Notes: generated by a model from the letters alone, not told the origin. A stretch of DNA of 64,000 bases from Shinisaurus crocodilurus (GCA_021292165.1 CM037876.1:204869200-204933199); one strand, 5' to 3'. Positions 1-10,402 are shown, counted from the stretch's first letter. Numbers and translations are program-made.

Positions 1-1598
1 GTGACGACCCCCATCTTAGCTTTGGCCACCCGGAACGCGAGGTCGTTCCCGATGATGATGCCCCACTCCTTTTGGCGATGGATGATTACGTCCATCTCTC
101 CTTCCCACCCCTGGTACTTGATCCGGACCCGGGCGATGGGGACGGTGATGTCGGGGGAGTTATAGGGTTTGATCGTACACGTACATCCTGACAAAAGTTG
201 GGACCTCTCTACGCGGTCCCGGGGCAGAGCCGTTACATCTGCCCCAGTGTCCCTATACCCCACCCGGGGAACATTATTGATATAGATGGACTCACAGAAT
301 TGCTTGCGGCTCCATCTCAGCTGGTCCGGGGAGGCGATGCGATACAGCGATGCACGGGGTTCAGGACGGTAGGAATCCCACTCCTGGAGTTCCTCCTCGG
401 CACTGCGATCCTCGGGGATGCTTGCATGGAGGGAGAGGACCGACCGTCGCTCGTCGTCGCTGTCGTTGTCCTGAGCGGCTGCAGCACCCGCGATGCGTCC
501 TACTTTCCTCGGTGAGGGACGGGCATCCCGGTTCTTGGGTTGGAGCTTGGGGCAATCCCGCCGCAGGTGTCCCATCTCGTTACAGTGGAAGCAGGCCCCA
601 GACCGAGGGTTTTGGTTCCCCTTGGTCCGAGGGGCCTCCCCGCGCCGTCGGGGCAGGCCCTTTTCCGGCTCCGGGTTCTTCTCGGCCACGGCAGCGGAAC
701 TTCCCTTGGTGGATGGGGCCGTCCGGTATAGCCCCATCTCGTCGGCCATGATCCCCGCCGCCTCACAGGTACGGGGCTTCTGATCCCTTACGACAGCGGC
801 CAGCTCCTTCGGGATGGTGGTGAAGAACTGCTCCATGGCGAACAGCTCGACAACTTCCTTCAGGGTGGAGGCCCGGGAAGCCTCCACCCAGGACTCGCAG
901 ACGTGCATTACCTGGGCTGCCCATGCCACGTGGGTGGTCCCAGGGGAAGGTTTACCCTCTCGAAATCTTCGCCGGCAATGTTCGGCGGAGAGGGCGAAGT
1001 GTTGTCTGACCGCTGCCTTGAACGCCTCGTAGCTTGCCAGGGTCTTCTGCAGATGCGCCCCGAGGAGGTCAGCCAGGTCCCCACTGACCTGGGTTCGCAG
1101 GGCGGACAACCACAAGTTGTCGGGGACCCGCTGCTCCTGGCACGCCATTTCAAAAATGTGCAAAAACATCAGGACATCTTGCCCTGGCTTGTAGTAGGGG
1201 AACGCCTTGCGGTCCCACGACGGAGGGGGAGGAGCGGAGGGGACAATCGGGGGAGTTTTCCCCGCCTCAAGCTGCATCTTGGCCAGCTCCATCTGCATCC
1301 GGATCATTTCGCGCTCGTGGGCCATCCTCTCCCGCTCGTGTGCCATCCAGTCCGAGGGAAGCTCGAAGGGCTCCAGGGGCTCCAGGGGAGCGGGGTCCTC
1401 GGTCCACACATCCTCTCTCCCATCTGTCGGAACTGGGATAGGGCGGCCCCTGGGTCGGGCACCCGGCCCCAGACTTGCCAGCAGCTCCCTCTGCCGCTCC
1501 GTCAGCCGGATCAGCGCCGCCAACCCCGGGGGGGTTGCGGGCAGGGGCCGCCGTGGCTCGGCTCCCCCAGTTGCTCCGTCAGGCTCTGGGTCGCCCAT
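1..1598 (-). CDS. Ty3/Gypsy retrotransposon gag-protease (partial, open at left edge)
   Basis: Read on the minus strand from the ATG at 1598-1596, the frame stays open for 532 codons and runs off the window. Order of parts: a proline-rich N-terminus; a charged helical stretch rich in Met/Glu/Arg (about residues 110-140); a capsid region whose end (about residues 195-285) resembles a SCAN domain (an RRRF block, later LKEVVELFAMEQFFTTIP and a VVRDQ block); a CCHC zinc knuckle (C336, C339, H344, C349); and an aspartic protease with D450-T-G-A and a downstream IIIGNDL motif. Gag packages element RNA and the protease matures the polyprotein. SCAN domains of vertebrate zinc-finger proteins are known to derive from a Gmr1-like Gypsy gag, so this may be a relative. 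Reverse transcriptase and integrase would lie left of the window. No frameshift or stop is visible, which suggests a young copy. Confidence 0.85.
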   Translation of the reverse strand, partial: MGDPEPDGATGGAEPRRPLPATPPGLAALIRLTERQRELLASLGPGARPRGRPIPVPTDGREDVWTEDPAPLEPLEPFELPSDWMAHERERMAHEREMIRMQMELAKMQLEAGKTPPIVPSAPPPPSWDRKAFPYYKPGQDVLMFLHIFEMACQEQRVPDNLWLSALRTQVSGDLADLLGAHLQKTLASYEAFKAAVRQHFALSAEHCRRRFREGKPSPGTTHVAWAAQVMHVCESWVEASRASTLKEVVELFAMEQFFTTIPKELAAVVRDQKPRTCEAAGIMADEMGLYRTAPSTKGSSAAVAEKNPEPEKGLPRRRGEAPRTKGNQNPRSGACFHCNEMGHLRRDCPKLQPKNRDARPSPRKVGRIAGAAAAQDNDSDDERRSVLSLHASIPEDRSAEEELQEWDSYRPEPRASLYRIASPDQLRWSRKQFCESIYINNVPRVGYRDTGADVTALPRDRVERSQLLSGCTCTIKPYNSPDITVPIARVRIKYQGWEGEMDVIIHRQKEWGIIIGNDLAFRVAKAKMGVV

Positions 1599-1655
1599 GG
1601 TGATCCTTAGGCTCTTGCTACTTTGGGTCTGGGAGATATTCTGGGCTAATAAGTT

Positions 1656-1673
1656 ATCCCACCGCTGCCACCA
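1656..1673 (-). promoter_or_regulatory. Primer binding site of the Gypsy element
   Basis: On the minus strand the sequence TGGTGGCAGCGGTGGGAT begins two bases after the LTR end. A TGG start matches the CCA tail of a tRNA, as expected for the primer that starts minus-strand DNA synthesis. The position between LTR and gag is right. The priming tRNA was not determined. Confidence 0.6.
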
Positions 1674-1675
1674 AG

Positions 1676-2767
1676 TGGAAGACCGCCAACGTGGTCTTCT
1701 GCGCGGGTTCAATCCTAAGGGGGTAGCGAGTCCTGGGGGCGGGCCTTCTCCGAGGCCCCCCAGCGACTATCACCCTTAGCCTAGAACAAAGGGATAACTT
1801 ATAGCCACAAAAGTATCTTTTATAAAACAAGTTTATTTACAAAATGACCTTCACAAACCCAGACACACGCCAGCAATACAGCTTATCAGTACAGCACAAA
1901 GTAGCAAGCAAGAAATCTCAAGGACACCGTGATTTCAGGGCTCTCAGCTAGTTAGTTCAGCTCGGGCTCCAGCAGAGGCCCGGTCAACCGCATGCTGCTA
2001 GCTGGGTTCCCGGCGGAGGTCCGGTCTACCCAAGGCAAGCGGCTAGCTGGGTTCCCGGCGGAGGTCCGGTCTACCCAAGCGGCTAGTGAGTGATTTCAGC
2101 TTGGTTGCCCGGGGGTCCGGTCAACCCAAGCGGCCAGTGATTTCAGCTAGCTGGAGCACGCCGGGTGCTGCTACCCGGGGTTGCCGATCCCTTCGTTCCC
2201 TTACCCCAAGCATGGGGCAAGACTGCTGATCAGGTCCAACAACTCAGTTCCCTTGCGCAGGGTGTTTTATACCTTGGGTTTCAGGTAGCCCCTCCCTCTG
2301 CAATCAGGTGGGTGGCCAATCAGGTGGGTTGCCACCCTCCTCAGGTGGGCGGCCAATCAGGTGGGTTGCCACCCTCCTCAGGTGGGTGGCCAATCAGGTG
2401 GGTTGCCACCCTCCTCAGGTGGGCGGCCAATCAGGTGGGTTGCCACCCTCCTCAGGTGGGTGGGGTCCCCTTGAAGCCACCTGCTTAATGGTCCCATCCT
2501 GTGGTGTTGAATGGCCCTTTCTTATGGGTGCCGAAATGTCTGCTCTGGCAAGGTATTCAAGTCTTATGTAGATGGGGCTGATATACGAGAGCATTGACGA
2601 ACCTGGGGATGCTTCCTGCCTTCCCCCCTGGGGTGATTCTATGCAGATGTTGTTTGTCCCCGTTGGTCTCTGTGGAGACTGGCTGTCTCTGCCCCCTGGG
2701 TCTCCTTCCCCCCACCTTGGTGAGTGTGTGTGTGTCAGAAAGGGGTTTTAGGTTGGCTTTCTCCACA
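1676..2767 (-). mobile_element. 5' LTR of the Gypsy element
   Basis: On the minus strand this 1,092-bp block begins TGTGGAG and ends CTTCCA, the imperfect inverted termini expected of an LTR, and it directly precedes the primer binding site and gag. On the same strand it has a TATA-like box (TATAAAACACC, about 2261-2271) and an AATAAA signal near 1831-1836. GC-rich imperfect direct repeats occupy about 1990-2110. The five bases outside the outer end are CTTAC (2768-2772); the partner copy lies beyond the left edge, so the target duplication cannot be tested. The LTR sits about 150 bp upstream of a TNNT3 exon and is antisense to it. Confidence 0.75.
2305..2463 (-). repeat. 37-bp tandem repeat in LTR U3
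   Basis: Four near-identical 37-bp units and part of a fifth follow each other. Each holds CCAATCAGGTGGG and a TTGCCACCCTCCT block, and units alternate at one position (GGGTGG or GGGCGG). They lie just upstream of the LTR TATA box. Repeated CCAAT-type elements there would be a plausible enhancer array; that role is inferred. Confidence 0.85.
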
Positions 2768-2911
2768 CTTACGCTTTTCCTAATTGGCCTTCATTCAAGC
2801 TTGATTTCAGTTACATTTTCTTGTGAACAGTTCTTTCCATCCCTCCCAGTTCTGAAAATGCTTACCGCTGATGCTTCTATGTCTTTCTTTCTCTTTGTCC
2901 CATCTGCAAAG

Positions 2912-2957
2912 GCTGGCTGCACCTAAGATCCCAGAGGGTGAGAAAGTAGACTTTGAT
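2912..2957 (+). CDS. TNNT3: TNNT3 exon: end of N-terminal variable region
   Basis: This is the first TNNT3 exon visible here. It starts after a CAAAG acceptor with the last base of a Lys codon and encodes LAAPKIPEGEKVDFD, then a GTAAGT donor. The PKIPEGEKVDFD block is a hallmark of troponin T just upstream of the tropomyosin-binding region. The upstream exons, including the alternatively spliced acidic N-terminal ones and the promoter, are not in the window. Troponin T anchors the troponin complex to tropomyosin on the thin filament of fast skeletal muscle. Confidence 0.93.
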
Positions 2958-3222
2958 GTAAGTATTGCTGGCTCCTTCCAACAATTATCTTGTCTTGTCC
3001 CTCTAAACTTTCAATACACTTCCAATATATAGAAATAGGACTTGCATCTCAGTCCTAAAGACATTTATGAGTAAGTTCCCTAATCATGAGATAAAACAAG
3101 TTTTTGAGGTTTTAATAAATGGGAATATGAAATAATTCTTGAGTGGAAGGATCAATATAATCCAAAAGATTATTGTTGTCACTGTTATTATAACCACCAC
3201 AGCATCTCTCTTCTTTCTCCAG
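2958..3222 (+). other. TNNT3 intron
   Basis: Short intron with a GTAAGT donor and a TCTTTCTCCAG acceptor. I see no repeat or conserved block in it. Confidence 0.85.
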
Positions 3223-3339
3223 GACATCCAAAAGAAGAGACAGAACAAAGACTTGATTGAGCTTCAAGCCTTGATTGATAATCACTTTGAAGGCCGGAAG
3301 AAGGAAGAGGAGGAGTTAATGGCTCTCAAAGAGAGAATC
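3223..3339 (+). CDS. TNNT3: TNNT3 exon: tropomyosin-binding region 1
   Basis: The exon has 39 codons, begins [11 protein letters not shown] and ends ALKERI, between a CTCCAG acceptor and a GTAAGT donor. It matches the conserved TnT1 segment that binds the overlap of adjacent tropomyosins. One difference from mammalian fast TnT visible by eye is HFEGRKK in place of HFEARKK. Phase 0 at both ends joins it cleanly to its neighbours. Confidence 0.96.
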
Positions 3340-3950
3340 GTAAGTCTCCCTGATGTGGTCTCCACAATTATATCTTCTCCAAGGGTGTAATATGTCACTA
3401 CTTAAGAGACTCATGTCTAAATTTTAATGGACACAATACACTATGAATGATCCCTTCTCTCCAAAGGAGGAGATAATTCTTAAGAGTGGTCACCTCTTCA
3501 TCCAAAACTATTGTGAATTTTTTGTGTTGGTGGAAAGGATACCATGAAGCTGTGCTTCTAATGAAGTTATCGTCATTTGGTCCTTGTACTGCTTTCTCAT
3601 CTCTACAACACTCTTTGCATTATAGGTTTTAGGTCATTTTGCTAGTCTTAACTCAGAGGCAGCTGATGGTATTTTATTATTTTATCAGGTCAAGTGCAAT
3701 TGTTTCTGGATGATATTACCACGCACCTGTAGCTAATGCAGATCCCAGGTTGAGAAAGCTCTCCTTGGGATACTTTGGCCATCTGGATGGGATCATGGTT
3801 TAATTTATTTGGACTGTTCAGTCTCAGCGCAGTTTCTTCCCTCAAATGGTGACAGAAGATATTCCAGGCTCTTTGTTCTAGTCAAAAGCATGAATAGAGT
3901 CATAGTAAAACTACTCATTGATTCATATCTTTTTTATGTGCAATGGACAG
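3340..3950 (+). other. TNNT3 intron, no recognised repeat
   Basis: The intron is AT-rich and non-coding. I see only the splice signals (GTAAGT; ATGGACAG). Confidence 0.7.
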
Positions 3951-4028
3951 GAGAAGCGTAGAGCCGAAAGGGCGGAGCAGCAAAGGAGCCGGGCTGAGAA
4001 AGAGAAGGAGCGTCAGTCCAGGCTTGCG
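3951..4028 (+). CDS. TNNT3: TNNT3 exon: charged helix
   Basis: These 26 codons (EKRRAERAEQQR ... RQSRLA) form an uninterrupted Arg/Glu/Lys-rich helix typical of troponin T. Splice sites are ATGGACAG and GTAAGT, both phase 0. Reptile-like changes such as RSRAEKEK are visible relative to mammals. Confidence 0.96.
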
Positions 4029-4404
4029 GTAAGTCTGTCTACATTTTATTCTCCTTGATACCCAGGGCCAGCCCTACTATTAGGCAGAGTGAGGTGATCA
4101 CCTCAAGTGACAGTTGCTGGGAGTCAACCATGGCAGCCTCCTGACTGTCCCTCCTGGACTCTCTGGCTGTTCCCCCACCTGTTGGATGATAGTGCTATGT
4201 ATGCCACACAACCTGTCCTAGCCCCACTAAACCAGCCTGTTGCCTCAAGCATGTTGGAGGACACTATCCCATCACCAGTACTGAAGTAAGGTTTAAGTGC
4301 CAGTCCAGCTGGCTTCTGTACATGGATTGGAGAAGAAGCGCCATCTTGTCCTTTGCCGCCCTCAGGCAGCCCTGTTGACACCTCCTTGTCTTTCTCTCTT
4401 TCTT

Positions 4405-4570
4405 ACATTTCTATACCGCCCCATTAGCCGAAGCTCTCTGGGTGGTTCACAAAACAAAAATTAAAACCTTAAAATACAATAACGTAGTAAAATGTTTTTT
4501 TTAAAAAAACCCATACATTAAAAACAGAATAAAACCAAAGTAAAAACCAAGATAAAAGCCAGCTGCTGCA
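4405..4570 (-). mobile_element. LINE 3'-end fragment (L2/CR1-type tail)
   Basis: The core 'ataccgccccattagccgaagctctctgggtggttcac', followed by A-rich sequence, recurs with divergence at 8270, 49870 and, inverted, at 60090. Such a shared, A-rich-tailed unit is typical of LINE or SINE 3' ends in squamates. The family and the strand are uncertain. Confidence 0.5.
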
Positions 4571-4589
4571 CAAAGATGTGGAAACACAC

Positions 4590-5520
4590 TGTGGAGGAAG
4601 AGGGGGGGCTGGCTGGCCCGCCAGACTCCCACCCTTTCCTACTTCAAAGGAATCCCAGCGCTTGCCACCATGTGGCCCGGAAGGGGGGGCTGGCTGGCCC
4701 GCCAGACCCCCAACCTTTCCTTTGCAAAGGAACCAAGACCCTCTGAGATCTCAAGATACCAGACTGCCAGCCTCAGCTGTCTGCAATCCTACTTGGATCT
4801 CTGTTTAGGGACTCGCCTTCAATTTCTCTGTAACCTGGATTTAGATACTGAACTCACAGAGCACTACAAAACCCATGTGGGGTAAACCAAGACAAGGTTT
4901 ATTCTGGTAGCATTTTACAACAAGATTAGGGAAATAAGAGAAGCACACAAAATAGAGAGACACTTTGGTACACAGTAAAGCTGCAAAACAATAAAACCTG
5001 ATTCCTTAATATCTCTCAGACACACACCTGTTACCTGAGGGTGTTCTCTTCAAGGGTTAGATCCAGCACAGCCTTGCTGCCCGGGGGGAACTATTTTATC
5101 TACCCGCAGATCCGAGATAAATAGCCCTCCACAAGACTTGCCTTTCTAGAGCCCTCAAACCAGCCAATTTTTACCAGGGCTGCCTGGGGTCGATTCCTGA
5201 GAGGGCCCTCCCTAAAGGCTTGGGCCCCTCGCTGGTGCGCTGCCATGCCGGGCATGCTACCAAAAGGACTAAGCCAAGAGCAAAGGCTACACGTGGGGAA
5301 ATAGCTCTTCCCCCTCCCCTTTTCTGTAGCCTTCTTGCTTCAGCCAATCAATTTGAACTTCACCTGGCCAGGCAGGGGGGAGGGAACTGGCCAGGCAGGG
5401 GGGAGGGAACTCGTGAGTCATGGCTTGAACTACATTTACACATGAACGCCCTCAGCCTGGCTCCTCCAGACCTCCAGACGCCTCGCTTCTTCCCAGCCCC
5501 CACTTGGTTTACACATGAGG

Positions 5521-5561
<41 letters not shown>

Positions 5562-5640
5562 CCTGCATGCCTGCATGCAGGAACCCCCAAAAGCTCCACA
5601 CACACTGACTGACGTAATTTCCCAGGACTAAAAAGTCTGG
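4590..5640 (-). mobile_element. Possible decayed LTR, antisense
   Basis: The block contains two direct copies of a GGGGGGGCTGGCTGGCCCGCC unit (4606 and 4683), then features that read as LTR signals on the minus strand: an AATAAA (plus-strand TTTATT near 4897), an AT-rich TATA-like stretch near 5090, and CCAAT near 5345. A 23-bp GC-rich unit is duplicated at about 5363-5410. No clear TG...CA ends or target duplication were found, so this is tentative. Confidence 0.3.
5523..5560 (+). repeat. (GT)19 microsatellite
   Basis: This is an uninterrupted GT dinucleotide run in a TNNT3 intron, followed by a TGCATGC-rich near-palindrome. Confidence 0.97.
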
Positions 5641-5694
5641 GAAAATAAAAAAGGTCTTCTTCACCTAGTGCCAAAAAGACTACAACAAAGGCAC

Positions 5695-5820
5695 CAGGTG
5701 AGCCTCTTTTGGGGGAGTATATTCCACAATCTGGGTGCCATCACTGAAAAGGCCCTCTCCTTAGTAGTCACCCATTTCACATCATTCAACGGGGGCACCT
5801 AGAGAAGGGCCTCTGAAGAT
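5695..5820 (+). mobile_element. LINE-derived fragment
   Basis: The stretch reading 'tattccacaatctgggtgccatcactgaaaaggccct' recurs at about 9385-9425 with similar divergence. That marks an interspersed repeat, probably the 3' region of a CR1/L2-like LINE. Confidence 0.45.
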
Positions 5821-5866
5821 TATTTTAGGGTTAGGATTATTTAGGGTTAGGATTATTTAGGGTTAT
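5818..5866 (+). repeat. 16-bp tandem repeat containing telomere-like TTAGGG
   Basis: About three units of ATTATTTAGGGTTAGG follow one another. Each carries TTAGGGTTAGG, a vertebrate telomere-like motif, embedded in AT-rich sequence. This is not a true interstitial telomere tract, because the hexamer is not continuously repeated. Confidence 0.85.
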
Positions 5867-6011
5867 GGCAGTGGTATGAAATAGTACAGTCTTATGAAAG
5901 CAGGTTTATCAATTAAGCAAAAGTCTCCGGGCAGAATTATTCTAATCACTCCATCTTATAGTGTGCTTAAAAGAAGTTACAAGTCCCTGATTGATTCTTC
6001 CACACTTGTGA

Positions 6012-6188
<177 letters not shown>

Positions 6189-6475
6189 TGAGGAAAGGGG
6201 AATGTGGCAAATGGTAAGTAACTTTAGTGTAGCTCATCTGAATATTTCCTTAGTTAGAATTCCCTAAGATCTCATGAACAGTCTCATCGGCTGCTAGGAA
6301 TTCTCTCCTTGCACGTTGATAAGAGCTTGAAAGACCTTCAGCTTTCAAGAAAAGAGTCAAGGAAACTTCCATGCAAAGTCACTGGGGCTTTGGTTTTCTC
6401 CTGTAGAGATGCCAGCAACTTAGTTTCGCAGGGAATATCTTGCATTTTTCCCAGCGTCTTATCCCATGATGTGCT

Positions 6476-7013
6476 AGAGCAGGGCTTCTCAAGCGGTGTC
6501 ATCATAAACTTCCCAAAGTTAAGGCAACAACTGTTTTAGCTGCCCTGTCAGGGCTGGGCCATGGCCAGAGGTCTGAAGTGAATTGGGAGCCGTGAGCCAC
6601 AGGATGAAGCCAATCAGGGCTGCCAGCAGGATTGAGAGGGGCCTGAAGCAAACCGCCCAGGAAATTAAGAGAGTGGCAATGGCAATGGAGCTGCTTCACT
6701 CAGCGCCTCTCTGGTGGCACCAATGGGGATTTCTTTCTTTAAAGAAAAAAGTGGCAGGGTGGAAAGGTTTAACACCCCCACCCGCGTGTGGTGGTCCCAG
6801 TCTAGATCGGGGCCCCGCACATTCACACGAAAGTAAAAGGGAAAAGTTTAGATCGCCTACACACCACACATTTAATGTAGCTTTTAGTTTTGCCCCTAGT
6901 CAGAATGGGGGCAAAAGGTTGGTGGGCTGGCAGTGCCTCCTGGCTCAATCAAGAAATGCCATGAGAGAAAGAACTACTTCTCCTACCAATGCTCCTGGCT
7001 TGAGAACTATTGC
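6476..7013. mobile_element. hAT-like element with imperfect terminal inverted repeats
   Basis: The left end AGAGCAGGGCTTCTCAAGC and the inverted right end AGAGCAATAGTTCTCAAGC agree at most positions, like the TTCTCAA(C/G) ends of Charlie-type hAT elements. There is no coding potential. A convincing 8-bp target duplication was not seen. Confidence 0.4.
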
Positions 7014-7370
7014 TCTGGTGCCACCTTCTCCACCCTAGTACCATCCAGATGTGTTGGACTTAGGGATGTGTGAGGAATCTGATAGGGGGTGAAAAACTGA
7101 TGGATTTTCATGAACCCCCCCCCCCCCGGATTCCAGTTCATTAGCCCTGCGCTGGCGCTGACTTGCTGTTGTGCGAATTGAGCCAGCTTGTGGACTTCTG
7201 TCTCTAAGATGGGCCGTGGTTTGCATTTTTAAAAAACACTAAGCAAATTTGGGCAAATCATGCTATTTGCATGATTTGCGCCAATTGGAAGCCAATCATT
7301 GGATCGGAAAAGGGCAGAAAGTCCGTCGAGCTCAAATGAGGTGGACTTCCTGGCGTCAGCACATCCCTAG

Positions 7371-7462
7371 TTGGACTACAACTCCCATCATTCTCAGCCA
7401 GTTTGGGAGTTGTTGTACAGTACATCTGGAGGGCACCAGGTTGGGGGAGGCTGTTCTAGTGT
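7371..7462. mobile_element. Short palindromic MITE-like element (partial)
   Basis: A 'TTGGACTACAACTCCCATCAT' arm is followed by an inverted, diverged arm ending in 'CATCTGGAGGGCACCAGGTTG'. The same palindrome recurs more than ten times in the window, so it is a non-autonomous interspersed repeat. Confidence 0.65.
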
Positions 7463-7560
7463 GTGACAAGTTTCAACTTTCTTCTCCATGGTGATGCTCC
7501 TTTCAACGGGGTTGAGTTAATGCAGAGATGTGATATTCTGAAAACTCTGTTTCTTCACAG

Positions 7561-7670
7561 GCTGATCAAAAGAGAGGGAAAAAACAAACTGCGAGGGAAT
7601 TGAAGAAGAAGGCGCTGGCAGAAAGGCGCAAACCCCTAAACGTTGACCACCTTAGTGAAGACAAACTGAG
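7561..7670 (+). CDS. TNNT3: TNNT3 exon: TnT2 region
   Basis: This 110-nt exon encodes [20 protein letters not shown] ... HLSEDKL plus two bases of an Arg codon completed by the next exon. The [26 protein letters not shown] signature is conserved in all fast troponin T proteins and belongs to the troponin I-binding helix. The acceptor is TTCTTCACAG and the donor GTAAAA. Confidence 0.96.
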
Positions 7671-7831
7671 GTAAAATGCTGTTTTCCCTGACTGGTACGA
7701 GATATTAGCTTGTGGTTTTACAGAATGGAAGAAGTCAAGTTTGCTTGAGTATATTAAATGGCTTCATGCATGGTGGGATTTCTTGGAAGGCCTTATTTAG
7801 AGAAGATAACAGTCTGCTATTAGGTGGGATG

Positions 7832-8235
7832 TAGAGACATTTTTCTCCTTCTCTCATAAAACTAGTTCATCCCATGAAACTGAGTGGTGGGAGATGCAGG
7901 ACAAAAAAAAGGAAGTACCTCTTAACAGGGCATAGTTAAACAATGGAATTTGCTGGCACAAGGTGCAGTGACAGCCAACTTAGATGGCTTTACAAGGGGA
8001 TTAGATGAATTCATGGAGGATAATGCTATTAAAGGCTACATGTCAAGATGGCTATATGATACCCCATACCCCAAGGATCAGAGGCAGCATGCCTCTGCAT
8101 ACCCTTTACTGGGGAACACCGGTGGACTATTGCCCTCCTGTTCTGCTTGTGGGCTTTCCAAAGGCATCTGGTTTGCTTCCATGGGAAAGAGGATGCTTAA
8201 CTTTCTCCTACAGAAATCAGTGGGCTGATTGGGGT
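7832..8235 (+). pseudogene. CR1 LINE fragment (decayed ORF2 3' end)
   Basis: In pieces of different frames this resembles the C-terminal tail of CR1 ORF2, with blocks like GxxxLDEFMEDNA and a following 'ggcagcatgcctctgcat' unit. It is a 5'-truncated, frameshifted LINE copy in the TNNT3 intron. Confidence 0.75.
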
Positions 8236-8254
8236 GGTCTGCACCGCTCGTGTG

Positions 8255-8470
8255 AATATAACTTCATTCATTCATTTATTACCTTTCTATACTGCCCAAT
8301 AGCTAATGCTCTCTGGGCAGTTTACAGAGATTCAAAACCTTAACAATACAGTATTGTATATACAAACATATAAACAGACAGAAGAAACACATGAGTGCAT
8401 ACACACACACATATCCAAACAAGAAGAAATCCCATGACCTGATTAAAAACCTTATCATGCCTGAGAGTAG
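8255..8470 (+). mobile_element. LINE 3'-end fragment (L2/CR1-type tail)
   Basis: It contains 'cattcatttattacctttctatactgcccaatagctaatgctctctgggcagttta' followed by A-rich sequence and a short CA run. It is the same unit as at 4405 and 49868. Confidence 0.55.
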
Positions 8471-8887
8471 AGGAAGGTCTTAAGTTGGCGCCAGGCGGGC
8501 CCATGACAAATACATTTTAGGTACAGCTATGTAGTCATTTATAATATTTCACAATGCCCAAAGATTTTCGCAGGGCCTATTTATTTATTTATTTTATTTA
8601 AACATTTGCACATAATAGTATTTACAAGCTGCTTTTTAGGACATAGTCCTTACAAGGCAGCTCATATAAAAGTAAAATATAAAATAAAACAAAACAGAAT
8701 CACAATAAAACAAAACAGCAGGGCAAAAATCATTTTAAACACAGGGCAGACTGTTGAAATATAACAAATAACACACGTAACAAATAAAAATGCCAACCCT
8801 TCTAGCGACTCATTAATTCAAAAACTGGAAAGATAAAAGACCTAGGTTTTTTTTTTAAAAGCAACCTTAAATAGATGAATGTTTGAA

Positions 8888-9345
8888 AATGCATTTAAAG
8901 TGTACAAAATTGTGCATGGTGTAGAGAAAGTAGATAAGGAGACATTTCTCTCTCTCTCATAATACTAAACCCAATGGAGTCATCCCATGAAGCTGATTGG
9001 TGGGAGATTCGGGACAGATGAAAGGAAGTACTTCTTCACACAGCACATAGTTAAACTATGGAATTCACTTCCACAAGATGTAGTGATGGCTTTAAAAGGG
9101 GATTGGACAAATTCATGGAGGAGGCTATCAATGGCTACTAGTCTCGATGGCTATCACCTACCTCCAGTATCAGAGGCAGTATGCCTATGTACACCAGTTG
9201 CTGGGGAACATGATGAGGAGGGTGCTGTTGCACTCATTTCTTGCTTATGGATTTCCTGTGGGCAGCTGGTTGTCCACTGTGTGAACAGTATGCTGGACTA
9301 GATGGACCCTTGGTCTGATTCAGCATGGCTCTTCTTATGTTCTTA
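8888..9345 (+). pseudogene. CR1 LINE fragment (ORF2 C-terminus and 3' tail)
   Basis: The translated pieces contain LIGGRFGTDERKYFFTQHIV, LWNSLPQDVVM and WTNSW, the C-terminal signature of a CR1-type ORF2. A 'ctggactagatggacccttggtctgattcagcatggctcttcttatgtt' tail follows. A deletion and a frameshift break the frame. Confidence 0.88.
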
Positions 9346-10118
9346 ACATTGGCAGAGTTGAGGCCATATGCATCTCAGTCAGGAGGGAGTTCCACAACCT
9401 GGGGGCTACTATTGAAAAGGCCCTGTTTTTAGTGCCCACCAACTGAACTGATCTTATAGGTGGGCCTATGACTAGGGCCTCTGAGGCCGATCTTAATGCT
9501 TGGGCAGGTTTCTATGTGAGTTTGTTTGGTGGTGGTGATAGTAATCAGGAATGTGTCTAAGCCTTTCCTTCCCAGTCATGATCTCAATAAAAAAAATCAT
9601 CCACCGCAATTAGCATTAGGAACAAACCTCCTGTTGCTGCCAGTGGGAGTTTCTTTTTCCTAACTCTAATTGCTATGGGGTGGTGGTGCGGGGATTTGTT
9701 TTACTGAGATCACTGCTGAGGAAGGAAGGCTTAAGCTTCCCTCCTCCCTGTACTCTGGGGTGCTGATGGGTATCACCACCACCACCACCACATGCCTCGT
9801 ATTTAATTAGTCATATTGTCACCCATAATTTCCCTCCTGGCTTCCCCTCTCTAATTCAGCTGAGTTTTTTATATGGGAAGCAAAAATCCTAGAAAATGTA
9901 AAGATAAAATATTAGGACAGTGTCTAAAGAGCTGACAGACCATTCACAATACAACATTTGATTTCAGTGGAACTTATGTCTAAGTGTAAGTGCTTAGAAT
10001 TGCAGTATGAGGCTGTTTTTACAAGTGACAGTATGACTGAATGCCTTTTACTCTGTAATGAGTTACCCATTAACTCAGGACAGACCATGTGAGGGACCAT
10101 TTTTAATCAAATAACAGT

Positions 10119-10402
10119 GGTTCACATGTAACAACAACCCAGAGGACAGGTTGAGTATGGGTTGTTGTTGAATCATGGTTTGTTGTTACATGTAAACCTT
10201 GCACAACGGTTTAACTATGGGTTGTTAATCACGAACAATGCAGGAAGAAAACCCGTGGTTTGTTGTTGGGTTGTGAACTCTAGGTTGTTCATGGTTAACC
10301 CAGAGTTAAACCACCCTGCAGGGTTCGCATGTAATGACAACCCATGATTCAACAACAACCCATACTCAACCCATACTCTGGGGTGTCATTATGTGCAAAC
10401 CA
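10119..10402. mobile_element. Palindromic MITE-like element with GGTTCACATG ends
   Basis: The left end GGTTCACATGTAACAACAAC matches, inverted, the right end (...ATGTGCAAACC), and several internal arms (AACCCATGATTCAACAACAA and its complement) repeat. Related ends occur at 20909-21265 and 42016-43211. It is non-coding. Confidence 0.7.

Noticed and set aside
903..1610. Long plus-strand open frame of 235 codons over the Gypsy gag
   Set aside because: It is the shadow of the GC-rich minus-strand gag frame, which carries the CCHC knuckle and the DTGA motif; the plus frame has no family signature.
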